Shown here one piece after another: positions 1 through 12,525 of a stretch of 64,000 nucleotides of DNA (its first letter is position 1; the number at the start of each line of letters is the position of its first letter). The notes under the pieces are model-generated. The model was not told the DNA's origin. It saw nothing but the letters and a program-made list of their open reading frames with translations, and ran no database searches. The stretch lies in the NCBI RefSeq assembly GCF_030296555.1, contig NZ_AP027728.1:868001-932000 (forward strand), given 5' to 3'. The DNA is from Microbacterium suwonense. GTDB lineage: Bacteria; Actinomycetota; Actinomycetes; Actinomycetales; Microbacteriaceae. A program made the position numbers and the translations under genes.

Positions 1-2482
<2,482 letters not shown>

Positions 2483-2490
<8 letters not shown>

Positions 2491-3949
2491 CCCCAAAGGC
2501 TTTCTGAAGACGACGGAGCGCGAGCTGCCGGCCCGCCGGCCGGTGCCGGTGCGGATCATGGACTGGAAAGAGGTGTACGAGCCCGGTGACCGCACGGTAC
2601 TGCGCCGGCAGGCGAGTCGCTGCATGGACTGCGGCGTGCCGTTCTGCCATTCCGGATGTCCACTCGGCAACCTCATCCCGGAGTGGAACGACCTCACCTG
2701 GCGTGACGAGGCCCGATCCGCCAGCGAGCGACTGCATGCGACGAACAACTTCCCGGAGTTCACCGGGAGGCTCTGCCCGGCGCCGTGTGAGAGCGCCTGC
2801 GTACTGAGCATCAACCAGCCCGCGGTCACGATCAAGCACATCGAGCAGTCGATCGCCGACTACGCGATCGAGAACGGCTGGACGCAGCCGCAGCCACCGC
2901 AGCGGCTGACCGGCAAGACCGTCGCCGTGGTGGGTTCGGGACCTGCCGGGCTCGCGGCGGCCCAGCAGCTCACGCGTGCCGGGCACACCGTCGTCGTGTA
3001 CGAGCGGGATGACCGCATCGGTGGCCTGCTGCGCTACGGCATCCCGGACTTCAAGATGGAGAAGCGACACGTCGACGCCCGCCTGCAGCAGATGCGCGAG
3101 GAGGGCACTCGCTTCCGTGCGGGGGTGGAGATCGGCACCGACCTGTCGTGGAGCGATCTGCGTGCACGGTACGACGCGGTCCTCGTGGCGACCGGCTCGA
3201 CCGTGCCTCGCGATCTGCCGATTCCCGGCCGCGATCTGGACGGCGTACATTTCGCGATGGACTACCTCGTGCAGTCCAATCGCGTCGGTGCCGGTGACGA
3301 GATCCCTGACCAGATCACCGCGAGAGACAAGCACGTGGTTGTCATCGGCGGCGGCGACACCGGCGCGGATTGCATCGGCACCGCACATCGTCAGGGAGCG
3401 CGGAGCGTGACGAACCTTGCCATCGGGCGCCGCCCGGCATCCGAACGGACGGCGGAACAGCCCTGGCCGACCCAGCCGACCCTGTTCGAGGTGCAGTCCG
3501 CACACGAGGAGGGCGGAGAGCGCACGTATCTCGCTTCCACCGTGGAGTTCCTGGCCGATGACGCGGGCGCCCTGCGTGCGCTGCGTGTGGCGGAGACCGC
3601 CTTCGTCGACGGGAAGCGCGTGCCGCAGAGCGGAACAGAGCGGGAGATCCCGGCCGAGCTGGTGCTGATCGCGATGGGCTTCACCGGCACCGAGGCGAAC
3701 GTTCTCGGCTCCGAAGCCGTGCCTGCCGTCACCCGGCGGGGCGTGTTCCAGCGCGACGCACGCTTCGCCTCATCGGAGCCCGGCGTGTACGTGGCCGGCG
3801 ACGCCGGGCGCGGACAGTCGCTGATCGTGTGGGCGATCGCCGAGGGTCGTGCCGCCGCGGCGACGATCGACCGCGACCTGATGGGCACGACTGCGCTGCC
3901 CGCGCCGGTCGCTGCAACGGATGTCGCACTCAGCGTCCAGCCCGCGTAG
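2483..3949 (+). CDS. gltD: Glutamate synthase small subunit
   Basis: A 488-aa beta chain of glutamate synthase that passes electrons from NADPH to the large subunit. Cysteines at residues 47, 50, 55 and 59 (CMDCGVPFCHSGC) and 98, 102 and 106 (CPAPCESAC) match the N-terminal iron-sulfur cluster region. A GSGPAG FAD-binding loop sits at 151-156 and a GGGDTGAD NADPH loop near 289-296. Length is normal for the family and the frame is intact. It starts with GTG inside the end of gltB, as expected for a coupled gltBD operon. Confidence 0.96.
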
Positions 3950-3999
3950 GCTGAGCGCGGCAGCGTCGCCGATTTTTCTGTTTACCCCCTACCCTGGAG

Positions 4000-5454
4000 A
4001 TGCCGTTGAGACGCGCGAAGATCGTGGCCACGCTCGGCCCTGCAACCTCGACCTATGAAACGGTCCGTGCACTGATCGAGGCGGGAGTCGACGTCGCACG
4101 ACTCAACCTCAGTCATGGTGACTACTCCGTGCACGAGGCGAACTACGCGAATGTGCGCCGAGCAGCCGACGATGCCGGTCGTGCCGTGGCCGTGCTGGTC
4201 GACCTGCAGGGACCGAAGATCCGACTCGGCCGGTTCGAGGACGGCCCCTACGATCTCGCGGTGGGCGACATCTTCAAGATCACCACCGAGGACATCGTGG
4301 GCAACCGTGAGATCTGCGGGACGACGTTCAAGGGTCTGCCCCAGGACGTCAAGCCGGGTGACTACCTGCTGATCGACGACGGCAAGGTGCGGGTGGAGGT
4401 CGTCGAGTCCGACGACACCGTCGTGACCACCCGTGTGATCGTGGCGGGCGCTGTCTCGAACAATAAGGGCATCAACCTGCCGGGCGTCGCCGTGAACGTC
4501 CCCGCGCTGAGCGAGAAGGACGAGGACGACCTGCGGTGGGGTCTGCGCACCGGCGCCGACCTGATCGCCCTGTCGTTCGTGCGGAACGCCTCGGACATCG
4601 AGCGGGTTCACGAGATCATGGCCGAAGAGGGTGTGCGCATCCCCGTCATCGCGAAGATCGAGAAGCCGCAGGCGGTCGACGCCCTCGAAGGGATCGTGGA
4701 CGCCTTCGACGGCATCATGGTCGCACGCGGCGACCTTGGCGTCGAGCTGCCCCTGGAAGCCGTTCCGATCGTCCAGAAGCGCGCGGTCGAGCTCGCCCGT
4801 CGCATGGCCAAACCGGTGATCGTCGCCACGCAGATGCTCGAGTCGATGATCTCCAGCCCCGTTCCGACCCGCGCGGAGACCTCCGATGTCGCCAACGCCG
4901 TGCTGGACGGCGCGGATGCGGTGATGCTCTCGGGCGAGACCAGCGTCGGGGACTACCCGGTCGTGGTCGTGGAGACCATGGCGCGGATCGTCGAGTCGAC
5001 CGAGGAGCACGGGCTGGAGCGCATCTCGCCGCTCACGAACAAACCCCGCACCCAGGGTGGCGCGATCACGCTCGCAGCCCTCGAGGTCGCGGAGTTCGTC
5101 GAGGCGAAGTTCCTGTGCGTGTTCACGCAGTCCGGCGATTCCGCCCGCAGGCTGTCCCGTCTGCGCTCACGCATTCCGATGCTCGCGTTCACGCCCGAGC
5201 CCGGCATCCGTCGCCGCATGGCGCTGACCTGGGGAATCCAGTCGAAGCTGGTGGATCTGGTGCAGCACACGGATGCGATGTTCCACCAGGTCGACGAGTA
5301 CCTGCTCGGCCAGGGACTGGCGCAGGAGGGAGATCGCGTGGTCGTGATCTCCGGATCCCCTCCCGGGATCATCGGCTCCACCAACGACATCCGCGTCCAC
5401 AAGGTCGGGGATGCTGTCGGCGGAGCTGCTCCGATCTACAAGCACGGCGTCTGA
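4000..5454 (+). CDS. pyk: Pyruvate kinase
   Basis: A 484-aa pyruvate kinase converting phosphoenolpyruvate and ADP to pyruvate and ATP in glycolysis. The N-terminal KIVATLGPAT motif, the active-site stretch KIEKPQAVDALEGI and the following VARGDLGVELP motif are all present, and the C-terminal regulatory domain is complete. Length is typical. It stands alone on the plus strand between gltD and tRNA-Leu and is followed directly by a strong hairpin terminator, so it is probably monocistronic. Confidence 0.97.
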   Translation: MPLRRAKIVATLGPATSTYETVRALIEAGVDVARLNLSHGDYSVHEANYANVRRAADDAGRAVAVLVDLQGPKIRLGRFEDGPYDLAVGDIFKITTEDIVGNREICGTTFKGLPQDVKPGDYLLIDDGKVRVEVVESDDTVVTTRVIVAGAVSNNKGINLPGVAVNVPALSEKDEDDLRWGLRTGADLIALSFVRNASDIERVHEIMAEEGVRIPVIAKIEKPQAVDALEGIVDAFDGIMVARGDLGVELPLEAVPIVQKRAVELARRMAKPVIVATQMLESMISSPVPTRAETSDVANAVLDGADAVMLSGETSVGDYPVVVVETMARIVESTEEHGLERISPLTNKPRTQGGAITLAALEVAEFVEAKFLCVFTQSGDSARRLSRLRSRIPMLAFTPEPGIRRRMALTWGIQSKLVDLVQHTDAMFHQVDEYLLGQGLAQEGDRVVVISGSPPGIIGSTNDIRVHKVGDAVGGAAPIYKHGV

Positions 5455-5462
5455 GACGTGTC

Positions 5463-5495
5463 AGAAGGGGGCGAGCCTGCGGGCTCGCCCCTTCT
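5463..5495 (+). terminator. Hairpin terminator after pyk
   Basis: An arm AGAAGGGGGCGAGCC faces GGCTCGCCCCTTCT across a 4-nt loop. The stem is 14 bp with one extra G on the left arm (five G against four C), which may itself be a homopolymer miscall. No long T-run follows, as is usual for high-GC actinobacteria. Confidence 0.8.
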
Positions 5496-5516
5496 CGTGC
5501 GCTAAAGTCGATCCGG

Positions 5517-5599
5517 GCCGGCGTGGCGGAATGGCAGACGCGGAGCACTCAAAATGCTTTGTCCGAGAGGACGTGTGGGTTCGAGTCCCACCGCCGGCA
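5517..5599 (+). tRNA. tRNA-Leu (anticodon CAA)
   Basis: The 7-bp acceptor stem GCCGGCG/CGCCGGC, a class-II long variable arm, the T-loop GGTTCGAGTCC and an anticodon loop CTCAAAA reading CAA all support a leucine tRNA for UUG codons. The 3' CCA is not encoded. Confidence 0.95.
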
Positions 5600-5655
5600 C
5601 ATGTACGACGTGGGCGCCCGCCGCTGACACCAGCGAGAACACGACTTCACCCCGA

Positions 5656-5661
5656 TAGGAT
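5656..5661 (+). promoter_or_regulatory. Leaderless -10 hexamer TAGGAT, pdtaR
   Basis: TAGGAT ends 7 nt before the GTG start of pdtaR, and no Shine-Dalgarno is visible. This matches the repeated start-proximal -10 pattern of the window. Confidence 0.55.
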
Positions 5662-5668
5662 GTAACCC

Positions 5669-6283
5669 GTGACTGAAGAACAGCCTGAGCAGCCCACGGC
5701 ATCTGCACCGCGACGCGTCGTCGTCGCCGAGGACGAATCGCTCATCCGCCTCGATATCGTCGAGATCCTGCGCGACAACGGATTCGACGTCGTCGGTGAA
5801 GCCGGTGACGGTGAGACCGCTGTGCAGCTGGCCACCGAACTGCGCCCCGATGTGGTCGTGATGGATGTGAAGATGCCGCAGCTGGACGGCATCAGCGCGG
5901 CCGAGAAGCTGCACAAGGCGAACATCGCCCCCGTCGTGCTGCTGACCGCGTTCAGCCAGAAGGAACTCGTGGAGCGCGCCAGCGAGGCCGGCGCGCTGGC
6001 CTATGTCGTCAAGCCCTTCACCCCGAACGACCTGCTTCCCGCGATCGAGATCGCTCTGGCTCGTCACGAGCAGATCATCACGCTCGAGGCCGAGGTCGCC
6101 GACATGGTCGAGCGATTCGAGACCCGCAAGCTCGTCGATCGCGCCAAGGGCCTGCTGAACGAGAAGATGGGCCTGAGCGAGCCCGAGGCGTTCCGCTGGA
6201 TTCAGAAGGCGTCGATGGATCGCCGGCTGACGATGCAGGATGTCGCCAAGGCGATCATCGAGCAGCTCGCGCCGAAGAAGTGA
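5669..6283 (+). CDS. pdtaR: ANTAR-domain response regulator (PdtaR-like)
   Basis: A 204-aa cytoplasmic response regulator. The receiver domain has the acidic pair E21-D22, phospho-acceptor D66 (VVVMDVKMP), the switch threonine in LLTAF and the lysine in VVKPF. The C-terminal ANTAR RNA-binding domain (about residues 135-195, LVDRAKGLLNEKMGLSEPEAFRWIQ) marks it as a transcription antitermination regulator. Length and architecture equal M. tuberculosis Rv1626/PdtaR. The partner histidine kinase is not nearby. The GTG start is favoured because a TAGGAT hexamer ends 7 nt upstream, suggesting a leaderless mRNA. Confidence 0.93.
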   Translation: MTEEQPEQPTASAPRRVVVAEDESLIRLDIVEILRDNGFDVVGEAGDGETAVQLATELRPDVVVMDVKMPQLDGISAAEKLHKANIAPVVLLTAFSQKELVERASEAGALAYVVKPFTPNDLLPAIEIALARHEQIITLEAEVADMVERFETRKLVDRAKGLLNEKMGLSEPEAFRWIQKASMDRRLTMQDVAKAIIEQLAPKK

Positions 6284-6322
6284 ATCGAGCGCAGCGCGTC
6301 GAAATCGCACTGCTCGATGACA

Positions 6323-6346
6323 CGCTGCCTCACTTCTGAGGCAGCG
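6323..6346. terminator. Shared bidirectional terminator (pdtaR / thioesterase)
   Basis: CGCTGCCTCA and TGAGGCAGCG form a perfect 10-bp stem around a CTTC loop. The minus-strand thioesterase stop codon (6330-6332) lies within the stem, so the hairpin can serve both convergent genes. Confidence 0.7.
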
Positions 6347-6755
6347 GCTTAATCATGTTCGTGATGCGGATCGTCGAGCAGCGCCGCCCCTGATCGTCGG
6401 AGACGACGATCTCGTGCACCGCCATCGACCTGCCCAGGTGGATGGGTGTGCAGACGCCGGTGACGATGCCCGAGGTGGCGGAGCGGGTGTGCGTGGCGTT
6501 GATGTCGACGCCGACGGCGAGCTTTCCGGGCCCGGCGTGCAGATTCGCGGCCATCGATCCGAGCGACTCGCCCAGCACGACATACGCGCCGCCGTGCAGC
6601 AGCCCGACCGGCTGCGTGTTGCCCTCGACGGGCATCGTGGCCACGCTGCGCTCGATCGAGAACTCGGTGAGAACGATCCCCATCCGCTCCGCGAGCGCGC
6701 CCAATCCGCGCTGAGTGGCCCACTCCATGCCGGTCATCTGAACCTGATCCGTCAC
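6330..6755 (-). CDS. Hotdog-fold thioesterase (PaaI-type)
   Basis: A 141-aa hotdog-fold acyl-CoA thioesterase. The signature GLLHGGAYVVLGESLGS near residues 51-67 carries the HGG motif of the PaaI/YbdB group, and GVDINATHTRSA supports the fold. The true substrate cannot be told from sequence. The GTG start at 6755 is chosen because GAGGAGG lies at ideal spacing upstream; longer in-frame extensions lack support. It is convergent with pdtaR and divergent from polA. Confidence 0.88.
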   Translation of the reverse strand: MTDQVQMTGMEWATQRGLGALAERMGIVLTEFSIERSVATMPVEGNTQPVGLLHGGAYVVLGESLGSMAANLHAGPGKLAVGVDINATHTRSATSGIVTGVCTPIHLGRSMAVHEIVVSDDQGRRCSTIRITNMIKPLPQK

Positions 6756-6788
6756 ATATCCTCCTCGGCGAGTGTCCGTCCCGCTGGT

Positions 6789-6794
6789 TAGGCT
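6789..6794 (+). promoter_or_regulatory. Leaderless -10 hexamer TAGGCT, polA
   Basis: TAGGCT ends 6 nt before the polA GTG start and no ribosome-binding site lies between them. Confidence 0.55.
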
Positions 6795-6800
6795 TGCAGG

Positions 6801-9433
6801 GTGACGGACTCCGCAAAGCCTACCCTCATGGTCGTCGACGGCCACTCGCTCGCCTACCGGGCCTTCTTCGCCCTTCCGGTCGAGAATTTCACAACCAGGG
6901 ACAACCAGCACACGAACGCCATCTACGGCTTCCTGTCGATGCTGGTGAACCTGATCAAGGCCGAGAAGCCCTCGCACATGGCGATCGCCTTCGACACCTC
7001 GCGGCACTCGTTCCGCACCGAGGAGTACCCCGAGTACAAGGCGACGCGCTCGGAGTCACCGCAGGAGTTCCGGGGGCAGATCCCGCTGCTGCAGGAATGT
7101 CTCGCTGCGATGTCGATCCCGGTGCTCACGAAGGAGGGCATCGAAGCGGACGACATCCTCGCCACCCTTGCCAGGCAGGGCACCGAGCAGGGCTACCAGG
7201 TGCTCGTCGTCTCGGGCGACCGTGACTCGATCCAGCTGGTGAACGACGAGGTGACGCTGCTGTACCCCTCGGTGCAGGGCGTCTCGCAGCTCAAGCGCTA
7301 CGACCCGGATGCCGTGCTGGAGCGCTACGGCGTGCGCCCGGAGCAATACCCCGACATCGCTGCGCTGGTGGGGGAGACCAGCGACAACCTCCCGGGCGTT
7401 CCGAAAGTGGGGGAGAAGACGGCGGTGAAGTGGCTGACACAGTTCGGCTCTCTCGATGAGCTGCTGGAGCGCGCCGGGGAGATCAAGGGCGTTGTGGGCG
7501 GCAACCTGCGTGAGCACATCGAGGACGTACGCCGCAATCGCCGCCTGAACCGGCTGCTGAACGATGTGGAACTGCCTCTGGGGCCGGCCGAGCTCGCCGT
7601 CGCGCCCATCGATGCGCAGGCGCTGCGTGACGTGTTCGCCAGGCTGGAGTTCCGCACGCTGCTCCCACGCGTGTTCGAAGCGGTCGGCGCGACCGACGAA
7701 CCCGTGCACGACGAGCCCGCCGTGTCGATCCCGGAACCGACGGAGGCCTCGGCATCCGAGATCGCCGCGTGGCTGTCCGGCCACACCGGCGAGACGGGGC
7801 TGACGCTGGTTCTCGAGGGCACCACGATCACGCGGATCGGTGTTGCGCACGGCGATGAGCTGCGCGAGGGCGATTGGAGCGATGACACCGCCGCGGCGCT
7901 GCGCGCCTGGTTGGAGTCCGATTCCCCGAAGGTGCTCAACGACGCCAAGCCGCAGGTGAAGGCGCTCCTGCGGGTCGGCATCCGTCTGGGCGGGCTGTCG
8001 TACGACACGCTGCTGGCCGGCTGGCTGATGCGCCCCAGCTTTCCCGACAAGACCCTCGCGCACCTGGTCGGACGCTATCTCGACGAGAAGCTTCCCGAGG
8101 CCGACCCCACCCAGCTCGTCCCCGAGACCGACGGCGCGACGCCCTCCCAGGAGGCGTGGTTCACGCTGCGTACCGCCGCTGCCCTGCGTGAGGCGATGCC
8201 CGCATCCGTGGCATCCGTGCTCACCGACATAGAGCTTCCCACCCTGATGACGTTGGCCGACATGGAGCTCGCCGGCGTCGCGGTCTCGCACGACGTGCTC
8301 TCCACCTTCTCCGGCGAGCTGCTCAGCCGCACCGACCGCCTCGCCGCTGAGGCGTTCGAGTTGGTCGGGCGCGAGTTCAATCTCGGCTCTCCCAAGCAGC
8401 TGCAGGAAGTGCTCTTCGAGGACCTGCAGCTGCCCAAGACCCGCAAGACCAAGACCGGGTACTCCACGGATGCCGCAGTGCTGGCCGACCTGCAGGAAAC
8501 GAATCCGCATCCCTTCCTGGACCTGCTGCTGCAGCACCGCGAGGCCACCAAGCTCCGCCAGATCATCGAGTCGCTCGACACGGCGATCGGCGAGGATCAC
8601 CGCATCCACACCACCTATGTGCAGACGGGCAGCCAGACCGGTCGGCTCTCCAGCACCGATCCGAACCTGCAGAACATCCCTGTGCGCACCGAGGAGTCTC
8701 GTCGCATCCGCAGCGCCTTCGAGGTGGGCGACGGCTACGAGACACTGCTCACGGCCGACTATTCGCAGATCGAGATGCGGATCATGGCACATCTCTCCGG
8801 CGACGCGAATCTGATCCAGGCGTTCAACTCGGGTGAGGATCTGCACCGCTTCGTCGGCTCCCGCGTCTTCGGCGTGCAGCCCGAGGAGGTCACCTCGGCG
8901 ATGCGCACCAAAGTGAAGGCGATGTCGTACGGCCTGGTGTACGGTCTCAGCGCGTTCGGCCTGTCCAAGCAGCTGCGGATCGAGCAGTCCGAGGCCAAAC
9001 AGCTCATGCAGGAGTACTTCGCCCGGTTCGGGGCGGTGCGCGACTATCTGCGCGCGTCGGTTCTCCAGGCGAAGGAAGACGGTTACACCGAGACGATCTT
9101 CGGCCGGCGGCGCCCGTTCCCCGACCTGTCCAGTCCGAATCGGGTGCTGCGCGAGAACGCCGAGCGGGCTGCTCTGAACGCCCCCATCCAGGGAAGCGCG
9201 GCCGACATCATGAAGCTCGCGCTGTTCCGCATCCATTCCGACCTGCGCGATGCGGCGCTCCGCTCACGCGTGCTGCTGCAGATCCACGACGAGCTGGTCG
9301 TGGAGATCGCCCCGGGGAGTGGGAGGCCGTCGAGGCGATCGTACGCGAGCAGATGGCGGGTGCGGCGGAGCTCTCCGTTCCGCTGGATGTTCAGGTGGGA
9401 CGAGGCCGGGACTGGAACGAGGCGGCGCACTAG
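6801..9433 (+). CDS. polA: DNA polymerase I (one frameshift near the 3' end)
   Basis: DNA polymerase I for gap filling and repair. The N-terminal 5'-3' exonuclease domain (VVDGHSLAYRAFFAL start; EADDILATLA; SGDRDSIQLV) is followed by a degenerate 3'-5' exonuclease-like region and the family A polymerase domain with motif A (DYSQIEMRIMAHLSGD), an O-helix region and motif C (QIHDELVVEI). At GGGG 9314-9317 the frame slips right after HDELVVEIAPG. One extra G restores the normal C-terminus (EWEAVEAIVREQM, ending RDWNEAAH at the TAG of 9431-9433), giving about 877 aa. As written the frame reads through into the next gene and yields a false 1438-aa fusion. I infer a base-calling error. Confidence 0.95.
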
Positions 9434-9436
9434 GCT
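9431..9436 (+). promoter_or_regulatory. Leaderless -10 hexamer TAGGCT, DUF885 gene
   Basis: TAGGCT overlaps the polA stop codon and ends 7 nt before the ATG at 9444. Confidence 0.5.
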
Positions 9437-9443
9437 CGAATCC

Positions 9444-11117
9444 ATGACTGCACAACCGCGCACCCCGTCCGCGATCGACCAGGTCGCCGAGCGCTGGGTG
9501 GACACGCTCGTCGACCTGTCTCCCGTGCTGGCGACCTACATCGGACGCAACGAGGCCAACGGCAGGCTGGACGATCTGAGCCCCGAGGGGCATGAGCGCT
9601 CCGTCGCCGCCGCGCGGGAGGCTCTCACGGAACTGGATGCCCTGGATCCCGCCGACGAGATCGATCGCATCACCAAGACCGATCTGTCTGCCGAACTGCG
9701 CCTGCAGATCGAGCTGCATGAGGCGCAGTGGCACCTGCGCGACCTGAACGTGATCGCCTCGGCACCGCAGGATTTCCGCCAAGCGTTCGATCTCATGCCC
9801 ACCGCACAGGCGGAGGACTGGGGTGTGATCGCCGAACGGCTCGCCGCGCTGCCGGCGGCGCTGAAGGGCTACACGCAGACCCTGCGAGAGGGCATCCGTC
9901 AGGGCATCATGCCCGCCCGGCGCCAGGTGACCGAGGTGGCCGCGCAGATTGCGCGCTACACCGCCGACGATGGCTTCTTCGCCTCGTTCGTCGCCGAGGC
10001 GGCACCTGAGGAGGGTCAGCTTCCGGCATCCCTCGCGAAGGACCTCGCCGATCTCTCCGGTGCGGCGCGCGTCGCCTACGACGAGCTGCGCACATTCCTC
10101 TCCGGCGAGCTCGCGGCCGCCGCTCCCGAGCAGGATGCCGTCGGGCGCGAGCTCTACGCACTGAACTCCCGCCGATTCCTGGGTGCCACGATCGACCTGG
10201 ACGAGACCTACGAGTGGGGGCGCGAGGAACTCGATCGGATGATCGCCGAGCAGAACTCGATCGCGAACGAGATCCTTCCCGGGGCGACCGTCGAAGAGGC
10301 CGTCGCGCACCTCGAAGCCGATCCCTCGCGCAAGCTGCACGGCACCGAGGCACTGCAGCAGTGGATGCAGCAAACCAGCGACAGGGCGATCGCCGACCTG
10401 GGCGCCAGCCACTTCGACATCCCGGAGCAGATCCGCGAGCTGGAATGCATGATCGCCCCCACGCAGGAAGGCGGCATCTACTACACGGGCCCCACCGATG
10501 ACTTCTCCCGTCCGGGACGGATGTGGTGGTCGGTGCCGGAGGGCGTGACCGAGTTCGACACCTGGCGCGAGCTGACCACCGTGTACCACGAGGGCGTTCC
10601 CGGCCACCATCTGCAGATCGCGCAGGCCACCTACAACCGTGCCGAGCTGAACACCTGGCGGCGGGTGCTGGCCGGCACCTCCGGACACGCCGAGGGCTGG
10701 GCCCTGTACGCCGAGCGTCTCATGGAGCAGCTGGGCTACCTCGACGACCCCGCCGACCGGCTGGGTATGCTCGACGGTCAGCGCATGCGCGCCTTGCGCG
10801 TGGTGCTCGACATCGGGGTGCACCTGGGCAAGCCGCGCCTGGAGGGCGATGGCATCTGGGACTACGACTACGCGATCGAGCTGATGCGACGCAACGTGAA
10901 CATGCCCGACGAGTTCCGCCGCTTCGAGGTGAACCGCTACCTGGGCTGGCCGGGGCAGGCTCCCTCCTACAAGGTCGGTCAACGGATCTGGGAGCAGGTG
11001 CGCGATGCGGTGCGCGCGCAGGAGGGCGAGGCCTTCTCGTTCAAGGCGTTCCACAAACGCGCGCTGGACCTGGGCGGTGTGGGCCTGGACACACTTCGGT
11101 CGGCGTTCCTGGGCTGA
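9444..11117 (+). CDS. DUF885 family metallopeptidase-like protein
   Basis: A 557-aa DUF885 protein. The family signature HEGVPGHHLQIAQ, with clustered histidines resembling a zinc metalloprotease site, lies in the C-terminal half, followed by the conserved GHAEGWALYAERL segment and the C-terminal WPGQAPSYKVG stretch. No signal peptide is seen, so a cytoplasmic location is likely. Substrate is unknown for most of the family. The ATG sits 10 bp after the polA stop, with a TAGGCT hexamer overlapping that stop, so it may have its own leaderless promoter. As written it is in the same frame as the 5' part of polA only because of the polA frameshift. Confidence 0.88.
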   Translation: MTAQPRTPSAIDQVAERWVDTLVDLSPVLATYIGRNEANGRLDDLSPEGHERSVAAAREALTELDALDPADEIDRITKTDLSAELRLQIELHEAQWHLRDLNVIASAPQDFRQAFDLMPTAQAEDWGVIAERLAALPAALKGYTQTLREGIRQGIMPARRQVTEVAAQIARYTADDGFFASFVAEAAPEEGQLPASLAKDLADLSGAARVAYDELRTFLSGELAAAAPEQDAVGRELYALNSRRFLGATIDLDETYEWGREELDRMIAEQNSIANEILPGATVEEAVAHLEADPSRKLHGTEALQQWMQQTSDRAIADLGASHFDIPEQIRELECMIAPTQEGGIYYTGPTDDFSRPGRMWWSVPEGVTEFDTWRELTTVYHEGVPGHHLQIAQATYNRAELNTWRRVLAGTSGHAEGWALYAERLMEQLGYLDDPADRLGMLDGQRMRALRVVLDIGVHLGKPRLEGDGIWDYDYAIELMRRNVNMPDEFRRFEVNRYLGWPGQAPSYKVGQRIWEQVRDAVRAQEGEAFSFKAFHKRALDLGGVGLDTLRSAFLG

Positions 11118-11120
11118 CCC

Positions 11121-11126
11121 TACGAT
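11121..11126 (+). promoter_or_regulatory. Leaderless -10 hexamer TACGAT, MFS transporter
   Basis: TACGAT ends 6 nt before the GTG at 11133. Confidence 0.45.
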
Positions 11127-11132
11127 GAGAGC

Positions 11133-12485
11133 GTGCCTGATACCTCGCTGACGAGCCGTTCGTCGCTGGCTGCCCGCCTCGACGCGCTTCCGTTCACCCG
11201 ATCCCACCTGCGCGTCCTCACCGGCTCCGGCGTGGGCTGGGCCCTGGACGCGATGGACGTCGGGCTGATCTCGTTCATCATCGCGGTTCTTGCGAAGCAG
11301 TGGTCGCTGGAGCCGGCGGTCACCGGCTGGATCGCGTCGGTGGGTTTCGTGGGCATGGCCATCGGTGCCAGTCTGGGTGGCCTGCTCGCCGATCGCTTCG
11401 GTCGACGACACGTATTCGCGATCACGCTGCTGATCTACGGGGTGGCGACCGGCGCCAGTGCTCTCGTCGGCGGCGTGGCCGTGCTGCTCGTGCTGCGGTT
11501 CTTCGTCGGCCTCGGGCTGGGGGCCGAGCTGCCGGTGGCGTCCACCTATGTCAGCGAGTTCGCACCGGCTGCGATCCGGGGGCGGTTGATCGTCATCCTC
11601 GAGGCCTTCTGGGCTGTCGGCTGGACGGCGTCGGCTCTGATCGGCTACTTCGTCATCCCGGCATCCGAGAGCGGTTGGCGATGGGCGTTCGCGCTGGGGG
11701 CGATCCCGGCCGTGTATGCACTCGTCGTGCGCTGGGGGCTGCCGGAGTCGCCGCGCTGGCTGGCATCGCGCGGTCGCCTCGCCGAAGCCGAACGGGTCGT
11801 CGTGAGGCTCGAGACGGATGCCGATCTGCAGCGCACGCGGGCTCCGCAGCGGGAGCCGGTGCGCGAACCGCTCGCGGCCACGGCATCCGCGCGCATGCGG
11901 ATGCTGTGGGCGCCGGAGTTCCGGATGCGCACCATCAGCGTGTGGGCGGTGTGGTTCTGCGTGAACTTCGCCTACTACGGCGCCTTCATCTGGATCCCGT
12001 CGATCCTCGTCCAGGCCGGTTACGATCTGGTGCGCTCGTTCGGGTTCACGCTGCTGATCACCCTCGCGCAGCTGCCCGGCTATGCTGTGGCGGCATGGCT
12101 GATCGAGGTGTGGGGCCGGCGCGTCACCCTGTCGGTGTTCCTCGCCGGCTCCGCCGTCTCGGCCGTGCTGTTCGGCATCGCCGACACCGAGACGATGATC
12201 ATCGCGGCCGGAATGGCGCTGTCGTTCTTCAACCTCGGTGCCTGGGGTGCGCTGTACGCCGTCACCCCCGAGATCTACCCGACCTCGCTGCGGGGGACCG
12301 GTGCCGGGTGGGCGGCGGCAGTGGGTCGCATCGCCTCGATCGTGGCACCACTGGTCGTGCCGGTTCTGCTGGCACAGGGCGGAGCGCCGCTTGCCTTCGT
12401 GGTCTTCTCCGCGTTCTTCGCGATCGCGACGGTCGCGTCCTGGGGGCTGGTGGATCGCCGGGGCGAAGCCCTCGACGATCGCTGA
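11133..12485 (+). CDS. MFS transporter (sugar/aromatic-acid porter type)
   Basis: A 450-aa major facilitator with about 12 hydrophobic segments. The loop 2-3 motif GGLLADRFGRRHVF and the matching mid-protein WGRRVTL are seen, with RFFVGLGLGAELPVASTYVSEFAP resembling the sugar-porter and aromatic acid:H+ symporter groups (COG0477). The substrate is not deducible. It follows the DUF885 gene by 15 bp on the same strand but has a possible leaderless promoter of its own. Confidence 0.85.
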   Translation: MPDTSLTSRSSLAARLDALPFTRSHLRVLTGSGVGWALDAMDVGLISFIIAVLAKQWSLEPAVTGWIASVGFVGMAIGASLGGLLADRFGRRHVFAITLLIYGVATGASALVGGVAVLLVLRFFVGLGLGAELPVASTYVSEFAPAAIRGRLIVILEAFWAVGWTASALIGYFVIPASESGWRWAFALGAIPAVYALVVRWGLPESPRWLASRGRLAEAERVVVRLETDADLQRTRAPQREPVREPLAATASARMRMLWAPEFRMRTISVWAVWFCVNFAYYGAFIWIPSILVQAGYDLVRSFGFTLLITLAQLPGYAVAAWLIEVWGRRVTLSVFLAGSAVSAVLFGIADTETMIIAAGMALSFFNLGAWGALYAVTPEIYPTSLRGTGAGWAAAVGRIASIVAPLVVPVLLAQGGAPLAFVVFSAFFAIATVASWGLVDRRGEALDDR

Positions 12486-12490
12486 GGTGG

Positions 12491-12509
12491 CGCTGCGGCA
12501 TCCGCAGCG
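12491..12509 (+). terminator. Small hairpin between MFS and SGNH genes
   Basis: CGCTGCGG, loop CAT, CCGCAGCG gives a perfect 8-bp stem 5 bp after the MFS stop, without a T-run. It is a plausible terminator or attenuating hairpin. Confidence 0.45.
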
Positions 12510-12513
12510 GTTC

Positions 12514-12519
12514 TAGGCT
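12514..12519 (+). promoter_or_regulatory. Leaderless -10 hexamer TAGGCT, SGNH hydrolase
   Basis: TAGGCT ends 6 nt before the ATG at 12526. Confidence 0.5.
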
Positions 12520-12525
12520 GGGACG

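Noticed and set aside
4536..5627. Long alternative frames over pyk (and similar over polA, M20, helicase and carboxylase genes)
   Set aside because: They are Arg/Ala/Gly/Pro-rich readings typical of shifted frames in GC-rich genes, with no domain sense, and overlap well-supported genes.
6801..11117. A single 1438-aa fusion of DNA polymerase I and a DUF885 protein
   Set aside because: The join exists only because of a one-base loss at 9314-9317; the normal polA C-terminus and stop are present in the next frame, followed by a separate ATG for DUF885.
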